DNA of 22,785 nt from Chrysochromulina tobinii (Eukaryota > Haptophyta > Prymnesiales > Chrysochromulinaceae). The stretch lies in contig JWZX01003064.1 of NCBI GenBank assembly GCA_001275005.1, positions 1 to 22,785 on the forward strand, written 5' to 3'. A model generated the notes under the pieces. That model ran no database searches and was not told the origin of the DNA. It saw only the letters and a program-made list of their open reading frames with translations. Made by a program: the position numbers and the translations under genes. Position 1 is the first letter of the stretch. Every line of letters begins with the position of its first letter. This document shows positions 8,976 through 17,358 of this stretch, in pieces.

Positions 8976-9313
8976 TCGGTGCTACGGACGATCGGCAAAC
9001 GCTGGCGCGGTCGTCGAGCTCAAAAGCTGAAGCTCGATAGCTGAAGCTCGTATGCACGCCCGGGATGCATGGGGAACGTCTTCATGATTTGAAGGGGCTC
9101 GCTTGCGTGCCGAGATATAGTTACAGAAGCGCTGGAGATGGATAGTCGGGCGTGGCGCACGAGCCCAATTAGTTGTAGTTTGTGTTTTAGACGAAACGCG
9201 TTTTGCATGCACGCGTGTAGGATCGCGTACTCTACTGTTCGCGTCCCTCTCCAGCCAGCCAGACGTGCGAGTTGGACCGACGAGCGGTCTCTCCGCGCGG
9301 ACCAGCGTGCTCC
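8976..9313. other. Intergenic region upstream of the NHL gene
   Basis: No coding signal. It contains a short tandem repeat in which AGCTGAAGCTCG occurs at 9025-9036 and 9039-9050 (14-nt period). It lacks the TTGAC clusters seen before five other genes. Confidence 0.5.
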
Positions 9314-9370
9314 ATGCCCGCAGTCACTCGGCAGCGCCGCTCCATGCCCGCAGTCACTCGGCAGCGCCGC
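9311..9370 (+). repeat. Perfect 30-bp tandem duplication spanning the start codon
   Basis: The 30-mer at 9311-9340 (TCCATGCCCG, CAGTCACTCG, GCAGCGCCGC) is repeated without mismatch at 9341-9370. It is in frame and encodes MPAVTRQRRS then MPAVTRQRRT, so the gene has two equivalent ATGs at 9314 and 9344. Confidence 0.9.
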
Positions 9371-10642
9371 ACACGCGAATCCCATCAGCCGGCGGTGTTC
9401 GCGCTGGCCGGCTCGACCGAGGCCATCGCATCTGTCGCCATCGCCGTCGGCATCTCCGAGGGCCTGCGTGGCCTCGCACGCCTTCAGCTTGTCAGCAAGG
9501 CCTTTTGCACGGCAAGCACGCTCGCCGAAAATGTACTGCGCGTACTCAACGACAAGACGGCGGCACCGCTGCCTCTCACGGACAAGCTCGCCCAGCCACT
9601 GTACCTAGCCGCGCGTGACGACGGCAGCCTTGTTGCCACCCACGCCCTTGGACCTGAGATCGTGTCCATCCATGCGGTGCGTGAGTCGTGTTATCACGTG
9701 CAAGCCCAAGCGCGCACGCCGCGCGTGACGCGGGCGCCCGCACGCTCCTACACGCCGCTGACGATCGCGGCGACCTCGGCGCGCACCGACCTGGGCATGG
9801 AGGGTGCGCTCCGCGGCGTCGCGGTAGATCGTGATGGCGCCGTCTACGTTGTCCACCGCAACGAGAGCCCTCGGAGAGCAGTTCGATACGGTGATACGAT
9901 GCGGTACCCGCAGCTCGAGAGCGGCCACATCGTATCGAAGCTGCACTTGAACCATGCTGGCCGTGGCGTCGTTCAACAGACGTCGGTTCAAGAGGGTCCG
10001 CACGGCGGCATCGAGCTCGCATTCCCGTCTGGCCTCTGCCTGCACCAGTCGGCCCGTGACGGCGGTGCCATGAGCGACCATGCGGGCGTGAGTGAAGGCG
10101 GCAGCAGCCTCTTCGTGTCGGACGTCTTCAACCACCGCGTCGTCCAGTACGACACTGCCAAGCTGCATCCGATCGCCATCTTTGGCACCTTTGGCACGGG
10201 CGAAGGCTGTCTGTTCACCCCATACGGCCTCGCCTCGCACGGACGCACGCTGTACGTAGCCGACAATGGTAACAACCGCATCAGCTGCTTTGACATCCCT
10301 TCTGGTCGTGCCCGCCGCCCAATCGGTCAGGGCTGGCTGGTGCAGCCGCGCGACGTCGCTCTTGTGCGCTCGGGCGAGGCGGTGATCGTGAGCGAGTGCA
10401 CACGCCTCGACGTGTTTGCTGTCGCGACTGGTCAACTGCTCCAGGTGGTCGATCTCGGCCGGCTCGCACGCAGCCTGTGGGGTCTCACCGTGGGTGGAGG
10501 CGGCAAGGGCGGCGCCGACGCTGATGAAGCCGACGTCGTCCTGCCGACGCCGCGTAGCCGCCAGTCTGCCGCAATGACCAAGGTATTCGTGGCTGACAAC
10601 GCGGGGGATCAGATCATCGGCATCGACCTCTTCGGTGAATGA
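9314..10642 (+). CDS. NHL-repeat beta-propeller protein, possible F-box-like N-terminus
   Basis: 442 aa from ATG 9314 (or 432 aa from the duplicated ATG 9344) to TGA at 10640-10642. The frame runs upstream only to a TTG at 9272. The N-terminal ~75 residues contain a helical stretch with LRGLARLQLVSKAFCTA, which resembles the end of an F-box but is weak. Residues ~150-440 carry NHL-type blades: ALRGVAVDRDGAVYVVHR, GSSLFVSDVFNHRVVQYD, GLASHGRTLYVADNGNNR, and KVFVADNAGDQIIGID. The pattern (L-Y/F-V-A/S-D-x-x-N-x-R) is characteristic. NHL propellers bind proteins or RNA and, with an F-box or RING, often serve in ubiquitin ligases; that role is inference here. No signal peptide or TM segment is seen. 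The gene converges on the discoidin gene ending at 11051. Confidence 0.82.
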   Translation: MPAVTRQRRSMPAVTRQRRTRESHQPAVFALAGSTEAIASVAIAVGISEGLRGLARLQLVSKAFCTASTLAENVLRVLNDKTAAPLPLTDKLAQPLYLAARDDGSLVATHALGPEIVSIHAVRESCYHVQAQARTPRVTRAPARSYTPLTIAATSARTDLGMEGALRGVAVDRDGAVYVVHRNESPRRAVRYGDTMRYPQLESGHIVSKLHLNHAGRGVVQQTSVQEGPHGGIELAFPSGLCLHQSARDGGAMSDHAGVSEGGSSLFVSDVFNHRVVQYDTAKLHPIAIFGTFGTGEGCLFTPYGLASHGRTLYVADNGNNRISCFDIPSGRARRPIGQGWLVQPRDVALVRSGEAVIVSECTRLDVFAVATGQLLQVVDLGRLARSLWGLTVGGGGKGGADADEADVVLPTPRSRQSAAMTKVFVADNAGDQIIGIDLFGE

Positions 10643-11050
10643 GGACCCGAGGACGGCGCAGTGGCGCAACCGAGCACACAGTCACAGCCTCAGATCACGA
10701 GCGACGATCGATGAGACGGCAAGGACAGCAGAGGGAGCAGAGCTGCTGCAGCGGCCTAGGCTTGTAGCGCAGGATGGGTGGAAGTTGGTAAGCATCAGTC
10801 GCGCATAACGCGCAGGCCACCTCATGTCAGTCGCAGGGCGGGCTCAGGCACACACTGCGTCACGAGGCCCGAATAACGGAAATCCGCAAGCCGCCCGCGC
10901 CCCACAAACGGCGTCACAGTGACAGTCGTACTGTACGTACGTGAGTCATTAATTTTTGATTACGACGAGCGGAGTACTAGCCACGACATAGAAACACCAT
11001 GTGTACATCTAAACTGTAATAACGGCGGGGCGCGGCGGCTGCATAGTACC
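10643..11050. other. Tail-to-tail intergenic region
   Basis: Lies between the 3' ends of the NHL gene (+) and the discoidin gene (-). It is more AT-rich than the genes, with a short odd palindrome GTCACAGTGAC (10913-10923) and a run of GTAC/ACGT steps at 10926-10942. The only frames are short. I see no RNA gene or mobile element. Confidence 0.5.
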
Positions 11051-13173
11051 TCAACTGTCGAAAGCAGTGACAAGAAAGCTCTCTGCGAGGAAGAGCTCGC
11101 TCAGGCTTGAGGTGGGCGTGAGATGCACGCGCCGCTTTGTGCCTGTCAAACGGTCCAGCACCTTGTACTCGACGCGCATCGTCGACGGCTTGAGCGTGCA
11201 GTCCAAGAGAGCGGAACCTTGCTTGCTTAGGTCCTTGACGAACGCCTGCACAGACGCTGGGTGGCCCAGGTGCACAGGCAACTGCACCTCGCACCGCCGC
11301 CCTTGCCAGATGAACTTGCACGTCACCGACGGCGTGGACTTCGTCTGGCCAGGCGACCGATCGTCTGACGCTGACGCCGAGGGCGCAGCCAAAGGCACCA
11401 CGACTGTCTCAGTCATCTTCTGAATCCTCTGGAAGCGAGCACTAAGAAGTTGACTGGACGTTGTCGGCGGCTGTGCGGGTTCGACACTGAGGGCATCAGG
11501 CTCGAGTGCCTTCATGCCCGAAGCATACCGTCTGCTCTCTTTCGCGACGACCCCAGCATGCTTAGAGATCAGCGCGTCATCGCCATCGTCCATGGTGTAC
11601 ATGGTCTGTCGCTTGGTCCCCATCCTTCGATTCCCCTTCCGGATGCTGGCTTCTTCCTGAGCAAGTAGCCCATCATCCTCATCCTCATCATCCTCATCGG
11701 CACCGCCCTCAAGTGCGGCGATGGTCTTGCCTGTGCGCGTACGGAGCATGCTGAGCACCATCCCCACCGAGCACACCACCAGCCCAGCCACCAGCCCGGC
11801 CACGGCGCCCTGCACGATCGGCAGCATCGAGCCCAGATCTTCGCCCTCGCCCTCCTCCTCGTCGTGCATCCGCGACATACCCGTGCTATCGCCGCCATCG
11901 CTTTCTTCGCCGCCGCCAGCCAGGCTGCTCCCGCCGTGAAGGGGTCCTCTAAGACCAGCAACGGACGTTGGGACACGCGGAGGAGGCTGTGGCGATGCAT
12001 GCAAACCATGGTCTGCTCGCGGCGGCGGCGGCGGCGGCGGTAGGAAAGGCGGTGGCCGAGGCTTGGGCGGCGGCGGTGGCGCATCTGGCTCGTCGCGGCT
12101 CGTCACGTGGTGTGAGCTCAGATGCGAGCCAGCTCCATTGTCGCCATCCCTATCGCATTTAATCCCGAGCCGCGTACAGTCATGAGGCAGCGGCGGCGGC
12201 AAGAGCGGCGGCAAGTTCGGTGAGCTGGGGACTGGCATCCACCACGGCCTCGGCTGTGGTGGCAACAGCGGCGGCTTGGGCATCGGCGGGATCGCGGGCG
12301 GCAAGGGCGTCGCGGGTGGCGGCGGCGACTGTGGCTGGCCCACGGCCTCTCCACACACGCGCAGCTCCCAAAGAGAGATGCCATACACGGTCGCTCGCTC
12401 AGGAAAGACGAAGCGCATTGCGCTCGCGGGAGGCTGATCGGGGAGGATGGAGGCCTTCCAGCCGGGATGTACCGGTATGACGGGTTCTGCCAGCGCCAAA
12501 GTGAAGCGCTCAGCATAGCCGGGGCCCTCTCGCGTGCGGATCTCGTAGTGGGTGGGTAGCCCCGCCTCCCACTTGATCAGGACGGCGCGCACCTGTGCAG
12601 GCACACAGCACAGCGCGTGTGGCCATGCCATCAGCGGCCTCGTGCATGCATGTGCTGCATCACATCAGCAGTGTGGCCTCGCGTGCATGCATCAACTAGT
12701 ATCAACATCCTCAGCACACTCACGCATACCTCGTACCGACCTCCAAGCTCTATCTCGAGGAACTGCTTGTCGCTAAACGCGGAGGCCCAGCGCGTCTCCA
12801 GGAGGCCATCGATGGCGAAGCTCGCTGGCGTCTTTACGGTCTCCTCGCTGGAAGCGCGCACGCTGACGCCGGGGCGACGGGTGAGGTCCGTGGTGCCCAC
12901 AGGACAGTGCCCCATTGTCTCCAGCATCCTTTCCTCCGATGCTATGGATGGGGTCTGCTCGTCGACTGTAGCATGAGCGGCTGCGGCGGCGCTGTCAGAC
13001 GCGGCGGGATTGGTGATGGCAATGGCAGGAATGGCACTCGCAGGTACAGGAGCAGCAATAGAGGCAGACGCAGCACTGCTGCTGCTGCTGCTGTTGCTGC
13101 TGCTGTTGCTGGTTATGCTCGCTGTGCTGCTGCTTGCCAAGAGCAACCATAGCCGCCACAATCGCCGACGCAT
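11051..13173 (-). CDS. Discoidin (F5/8 type C) single-pass membrane protein, two exons
   Basis: Exon 1 is 13173-12730 and exon 2 is 12592-11051; splicing yields 661 aa. The start is ATG 13171-13173, immediately followed by a signal peptide (MRRRLWRLWLLLASSSTAS). A Ser/Ala-rich linker (~20-90) precedes a discoidin domain at ~100-229: VSVRASSE, SFAIDGLLETRWAS, FLEIELGGRYE, then across the splice site VRAVLIKWE, HYEIRTREG, AMRFVFPE and ISLWELRVCG. These follow the family order (A-S, DG-TRW-S, DLG, Y-x-V, RYV, W-x-E-L-x-V-x-G). A proline-rich extensin-like stalk (~233-365) leads to one TM helix at ~405-430 (QGAVAGLVAGLVVCSVGMVL). The cytosolic tail has an acidic run and a C-terminal ~85-residue folded-looking domain (from CKFIWQGRRCEVQLP) that might be ubiquitin/PB1-like; I do not recognise it. 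Discoidin domains bind glycans or lipids outside the cell. The likely role is surface adhesion or sensing. Confidence 0.85.
12593..12729 (-). other. Intron, 137 nt, phase 0, GT-AG
   Basis: On the minus strand the donor reads GAG|GTATGCGTGAG (exon ends at 12730) and the acceptor reads TGCCTGCACAG|GTGCGC (exon resumes at 12592). Both lie between codons. Splicing joins the two halves of a discoidin domain exactly (GGRYE to VRAVLIKWE). The unspliced frame would stop at 12631. This is the only fully canonical intron I could define in the window. Confidence 0.88.
13076..13112. repeat. CTG/GTTG trinucleotide tract
   Basis: An imperfect (CTG)n run with two TTG interruptions. In the minus-strand reading frame of the discoidin gene it codes for Ser (AGC) with Asn (AAC), forming the post-signal Ser-rich linker. 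It could also be read as poly-Gln or poly-Leu in other frames, which are not genes. Confidence 0.75.
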
Positions 13174-13397
13174 GCACGGAAGTACAGGGCGAGATGCACA
13201 GCGAGAGACGGTCGGGCGTGCTTTTGCTTGTGGAGTCTCGACGGGCGTCGCGAAAAGTCTCCTCGAGTCTATTTAGGATTCAAGATGACCAGTACTTTTG
13301 CATGCTAAGGGGAAAAGTATCATCAAAACTAGGTGCGCCTGAGCAAGCACTGGCTTGCCACTGGCTCCTCTCCTTGCTTATTTGCTTGTTTATCAAA

Positions 13398-13416
13398 TCA
13401 AGTCAGGTCAAGTCGA
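13398..13416 (-). promoter_or_regulatory. TTGAC cluster in minus orientation
   Basis: On the minus strand it reads TCGACTTGACCTGACTTGA, two TTGA(C) units with a diverged middle. It lies 225 nt upstream of the discoidin ATG and points towards that gene. TTGACC and TTGACT both match the W-box core TTGAC(C/T). Confidence 0.5.
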
Positions 13417-13516
13417 TTCACTCACCCCCACTGCTGCTACCTGGTAGCCTCGAGAGCACATTCGATAGGCGATAGGCTTCCTGTTACATCTTGTAGGTTG
13501 TCTGTTGTTCATGAAG

Positions 13517-13536
13517 TGACTTGACTTGACTTGACT
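13517..13536 (+). promoter_or_regulatory. TTGAC cluster in plus orientation
   Basis: Three consecutive CTTGA units within TGACTTGACTTGACTTGACT. It lies about 337 nt upstream of ATG 13873 and points towards the channel gene. Confidence 0.55.
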
Positions 13537-13872
13537 CTTGAACGCACGCTTCTCGTGTGTACCGGTACTTGTACAGCAGGAGCGGGAAGACAGCGGAGCC
13601 GTCTTTGAGACGGACAGACGCTCATCTTCGGCCACACACCGGCCCAAGGCAACGCAAGCGTGAGCGCGGGCACTTACTCCCCCACCCTTGTATCATGTTA
13701 GGGGCGTGGAGTGTGGTGAGCGCGGGGGGACCGCGACATACCTGACTGACTGTGACTCCTGGGGACGCCGGAGTGCATGTGAGTGTCGAAGCCAGCCACG
13801 TGGACGCGAATCCTCAGAAACGAATTCATCACACGCTCGCGATCTATCTGCGCGCAATTCAAGAGTGTCGAC

Positions 13873-16854
13873 ATGGGGTGGACCTTCTCGCGAGCGCCGC
13901 ACAAGCCACCTCCAGGTTGTTTGAGTGTGTGCTGGGCTTCGGACCCGGACAGCTGGACGGGGACCTGGACTGGAGTCGCGGGACAGATAGACGTGCCACA
14001 TGATTCAGATTCAGGGCAGGAGGCCCATCTGCTCCCAAACTTTGCTTGGACTCTGCTCATAGCAAGCCTAATCGCCTTCGCCTTCTTGCGCTTCCGAGCG
14101 CAAGTCACGGACCTGGCGATTCCCAAACTCACTGTGGCGGCATACCCGCTAGCAAGCCGACGGGAGTTGCTCGAGTACCAGTTGGACAACTTTTTCTCGT
14201 CTAGTCCATACGCGTCCGGCTTGCTGCTCTGTGTTATCACGGCATGCCTCGTCCTCGGTGGCGGGCTGGGACTCTGGACGGCCGCTGGCTACAACGAGTC
14301 GCTTCTTTCATCCATGTGGACCGCATGGCGCTTCATATCGGACGGTGAAGGCGAATACGGTGACTCTATCGCCTCTACCGTCGTCGGCGTCGTACTCGTG
14401 CTGAGCGGCATGCTCTTCTTCGCGTTGCTCGTCGGGTTGATCGGCGAGTCCATCGAGGCGAAGATCAACAGCCTCAAGCAAGGTAAGGGCCCCGTGTTGG
14501 AGGTGGGCCACACTCTCGTCCTCAATTGGAGCTCCAAGTTCACCGAGCTCGCGCGCGAGATTGCGAAGGCTAATGAGTCCGCTGGGGGCGGCGTGCTTGT
14601 CGTCCTGTCCGACCAGTACAGCAAGGAAGAGATGGACGAGATGGTGGCCAACGAGCTGTCCGCCGAGGAGATGCGCGGTACGCGTGTCGTGTGTCGGCAC
14701 GGCGACCCGGTCAGCGTGGCGAGCTTGCGAAAGGTCGCCGCGCAGACGGCGCGTGCCATTGTCTTCCTGGCGAACGAGCGGGTGCTCCCCGACCTGAGCG
14801 ACGCGCTCGCGGTCCGAGCGGTGCTCGCGCTGCGCGCGGGGCTGGAGCATCTCTCGGGACACATCGTCGTCGAGCTCCGCGACTGCGACAACCAGCCGTT
14901 ACTTGACTTGCTCTCGACGATCGATGAGAACGGCATGGTTCGCGACGTCTCCAACCCGGTGCTGCCCGTCGTCTCGCACGACATCATCGGCCGTCTGATG
15001 ATCCAATGCGCGCGCCAGCCGAACCTTGCCGAGGTGTACCACAAGCTGATCGGCTTCGATGGCATGGAGTTTTACCATGCTCCCCAGCCCGCACTCGTTG
15101 GTCAGCCTTGGCGCGCCGTGCTCACGTCCTTCGAGCACGCGATCCCCGTGGGTCTCTTACAACCCCGCGAGGGTGGTGGCCGTGCAGCTCTGCACCTCAA
15201 CCCAGACGACGACTACATTCTGCGCGAGCAGGACGAGCTGATCGTCATCGCGGAGGACGATGACACGTACACCGCCGGCCCGCCGGCCTCTTTCATCGAC
15301 CCCGGCCCGCCTCCGAAATGGGAGCCGCCACCACGCGGGGTCGAGAATTGGCTTCTCTGCGGCTGGCGGCGTGACTTGCTGGACATGCTGCTGGAGCTTG
15401 ATAAGTATGTCGAGGCGGGTTGCGTCGTCACCGTGCTCGCGTCGGTACCGATCGAGGATCGGACTGCGCTCCTCGAGGCGGGCAAGGTGCAGCGGCTCCA
15501 ATTGAAGCACATTGAGCTCGTGCACGAGGTCGGCTCGACGATCCATCGCTCGGATCTCGAGTGCATCCTCAGCAGCCGAGAGTACACGTCAGTGCTCGTG
15601 CTCGCCAATGAGGCCGACGAGTCGGATGTTCAGTTGACGGGCACGGGCGCCACGAGCGCCTCTGACTCCAAGAACCTGACCACTCTGCTCCTTGTCCGCG
15701 ACATCCGGCGGTGCATGGCGCGGGAAAAGGCGAAGGCAGATGCGCAGGCCCAAGCCAAGTCTGCAGCCATGTCGTCCCCCAAAGCCATGTTGTCCCCCAA
15801 TTCCATGCCTGCAGCCATGTTGCCCCCCGACGCCAGTCCGGCCCAGGCGCCGGCGAGTCCGGTCATGCCGACTGCAATACCTCCAGCGTCTCCTGCGAAG
15901 CCGGCTGTTGTGATTGGGTCTCCTGCACCCGACGTGCCCGTCGAGCTCGACACAACCATGCCGATTGCGATGCCTTCAGCGTCTTCGGCGAAGCCGGCTG
16001 TTGTGATTGGGTCTCCTGCCCCCGACGTGCCCGTCGAGCTCTCGACGTTCCTTTCCAATGCGGGCCTCAGGCACTTGGGCGTTTTCCTCTGCACGGAGAC
16101 CGTTGCTTCCCTTGAGGCAAAGCTCGATGCAGATGGGCGCCCTGGCTTCTTGAATTTTCTCAAGGAGAAAGGGATCAGCTTTCTCAAGGACCGGCAGGAC
16201 CTTGTGAATGCGGTAACAAAAGCCAAGCGCGAGAAAGCCCCAGCTGGCGCGCCGGCGGACGCGCCGGCGGACGCGCTGGCGGCCTCTACCCCCGTTCAGG
16301 TGGAAGCGCCGGCTGACGCGCCGGCGGCCTCTACCACTGTGCAGGTGGGAGTGGCAACAGGGCGCTTCTCGCCAGTCCTCCGTTGGTCTCATACCCTAGG
16401 AGAGATGCCGCCACGCATCGTCCCCAAGGATTCCCTCACGTTGCTCGGCGAGATACACGACGCGAATACGCGAGATCTCGTCGTGGCCGCCGGCGTCTCG
16501 GCAGAGCACATCATGAGCTCCCAGCTTCTATCGCGGGTCATCTCAATGGTTGCAGAGGATGCGGAGGTTGGTCCTCTGCTCGACACGCTCTTCGCCGAGG
16601 AAGGCGACGACCTTTCCGTGCGCGACGCGCTGTTCTACGCCGCCGAGGGCGAGAATCTCTCCTTCTGGCAGGTGAGCGCGCGCGCACGCTCCCGTGGAGA
16701 CATCGCCATCGGCTACTTGCGAGGCGGTGGCGAGGTGCAGCTGAACCCACCCGACAAGAACCAAAGCCTCCTCTGGACGAAGGGCGACTTCCTCGTCGTC
16801 CTCGGCGATGCCTCGACCAAGAGGGACAGGCATCTTAAACGCGAAAGGACGTGA
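13873..16854 (+). CDS. CASTOR/POLLUX-family ion channel with inserted SAM-like domain
   Basis: 993 aa from ATG 13873; the frame also runs back to a GTG at 13783, just after an in-frame TGA. TM helices lie at ~57-75, ~115-137 and ~167-190. Between the last two is the pore segment SSMWTAWRFISDGEGEYGDS, aligning with the CASTOR/DMI1 pore region. The post-pore helix GMLFFALLVGLIGESIEAKI is followed by LKQGKGPVLEVGHTLVLNWS, a family hallmark. RCK1 (~210-470) includes GTRVVCRHGDPVSVASLRKV, GHIVVELRD and VVSHDIIGRLMIQCARQPNL. RCK2 starts at ~490 (NWLLCGWRRDLLDMLLELD) and is interrupted after LLLVRDIRRCM. It resumes at ~837 (GEIHDANTRDLV) and ends with DIAIGYLRGGGEVQLNPPDK and GDFLVVLGD. Plant CASTOR/POLLUX are nuclear-envelope cation channels for calcium signalling; here the membrane and the ion are not known. 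Plant relatives are about 850-920 aa, and the excess is explained by the insert. Confidence 0.9.
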   Translation: MGWTFSRAPHKPPPGCLSVCWASDPDSWTGTWTGVAGQIDVPHDSDSGQEAHLLPNFAWTLLIASLIAFAFLRFRAQVTDLAIPKLTVAAYPLASRRELLEYQLDNFFSSSPYASGLLLCVITACLVLGGGLGLWTAAGYNESLLSSMWTAWRFISDGEGEYGDSIASTVVGVVLVLSGMLFFALLVGLIGESIEAKINSLKQGKGPVLEVGHTLVLNWSSKFTELAREIAKANESAGGGVLVVLSDQYSKEEMDEMVANELSAEEMRGTRVVCRHGDPVSVASLRKVAAQTARAIVFLANERVLPDLSDALAVRAVLALRAGLEHLSGHIVVELRDCDNQPLLDLLSTIDENGMVRDVSNPVLPVVSHDIIGRLMIQCARQPNLAEVYHKLIGFDGMEFYHAPQPALVGQPWRAVLTSFEHAIPVGLLQPREGGGRAALHLNPDDDYILREQDELIVIAEDDDTYTAGPPASFIDPGPPPKWEPPPRGVENWLLCGWRRDLLDMLLELDKYVEAGCVVTVLASVPIEDRTALLEAGKVQRLQLKHIELVHEVGSTIHRSDLECILSSREYTSVLVLANEADESDVQLTGTGATSASDSKNLTTLLLVRDIRRCMAREKAKADAQAQAKSAAMSSPKAMLSPNSMPAAMLPPDASPAQAPASPVMPTAIPPASPAKPAVVIGSPAPDVPVELDTTMPIAMPSASSAKPAVVIGSPAPDVPVELSTFLSNAGLRHLGVFLCTETVASLEAKLDADGRPGFLNFLKEKGISFLKDRQDLVNAVTKAKREKAPAGAPADAPADALAASTPVQVEAPADAPAASTTVQVGVATGRFSPVLRWSHTLGEMPPRIVPKDSLTLLGEIHDANTRDLVVAAGVSAEHIMSSQLLSRVISMVAEDAEVGPLLDTLFAEEGDDLSVRDALFYAAEGENLSFWQVSARARSRGDIAIGYLRGGGEVQLNPPDKNQSLLWTKGDFLVVLGDASTKRDRHLKRERT
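15715..16380 (+). other. Insertion within RCK2 of the channel, including a SAM-like domain
   Basis: Residues ~615-836 of the channel have no counterpart in plant CASTOR/POLLUX, where the preceding strand and the ILD-x-RT helix are close together. The first half is Pro/Ala/Ser/Met-rich with repeated PMSP-like units. At ~721-790 there is a folded-looking, SAM-type helical segment: LSTFLSNAGLRHLGVFL, then FLNFLKEKGISFLKDRQDLV. A further Ala/Pro-rich linker follows, with repeated DAPAAST and VQV. SAM domains mediate homo- or hetero-oligomerisation; a regulatory role here is inference. Confidence 0.65.
15865..16050 (+). repeat. 93-bp in-frame tandem duplication in the channel insert
   Basis: Unit 1 (15865-15957) and unit 2 (15958-16050) both begin ATGCCGA(C/T)TGC and contain the identical stretch encoding KPAVVIGSPAPDVPVEL. 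The period is 31 codons, so the frame is preserved. Differences are few and mostly third-base or in the first third of the unit, suggesting a recent duplication. Confidence 0.88.
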
Positions 16855-17083
16855 CGAACGGGTCTAACCGTGCTGAGACAAGAGGGTGAGCAGGACATGT
16901 GGGGAGATGTGAGGCAAAGGGTCTCGATGGGAACTTACGAGGATACGAGTGCGGGCCACAGGTTGATGCATCTTGCATGGGGTGAGCGGTTTGGCTCGAG
17001 TGTCGGCATGCGCGGCGACGCGAGGACGATCATAGCCGCTGACTGCCGAAGCGCTGCTGTGTTAGCTGCTGTGTACGGGCCGG

Positions 17084-17122
17084 TAGCCACAATCACACGG
17101 GATATGTAGCCACAATCACACG
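17084..17122. repeat. 16-bp direct repeat
   Basis: TAGCCACAATCACACG occurs twice with 23-nt periodicity and 7 nt between copies. It is intergenic and of unknown meaning. Confidence 0.7.
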
Positions 17123-17358
17123 TAGAATGATCGTCGTAGCGGATTTTGGCGCGACCGCGGTGCATGTCCATGTCCGCCCGCAACCGGTCTCCGGTGCGAA
17201 AAGGAACGAGGTCTAAGCTCTAAGGTGCAGCTCACGGCAGGAATCGACGGAAGTGAGCCATGGCGTTCGGTATGATCCGGTTGTGAGTAGCTCGTTCACA
17301 GCCATTGGATGTATAATTCGCCACCCACAACAGGGTCTTGTTTTGATATGGGGTCTCC

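Larger units (their letters stand above)
13174..13872. other. Divergent (head-to-head) intergenic region
   Basis: This 699-nt spacer separates the discoidin gene (-) from the channel gene (+). It holds two TTGAC clusters: one in minus orientation at 13398-13416, facing the discoidin gene, and one in plus orientation at 13517-13536, facing the channel gene. A perfect palindrome, GTACCGGTAC, lies at 13559-13568. GCATGTGAGTGTCG at about 13775 resembles a GT donor, so a non-coding first exon for the channel gene is possible. Confidence 0.55.

Noticed and set aside
9605-10669. 354-codon open frame on the minus strand opposite the NHL gene
   Set aside because: The + strand frame has recognisable NHL blades; the minus frame is a GC-rich shadow with no motif.
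12995-13177. Minus-strand frame encoding a poly-glutamine run
   Set aside because: It is an alternative frame of the CTG tract; the Ser frame has a signal peptide and continues into the discoidin domain.
14903-14912. ACTTGACTTG inside the channel gene
   Set aside because: It is coding (Leu-Leu-Asp-Leu-Leu in the RCK1 domain) and only about two units; treated as chance.
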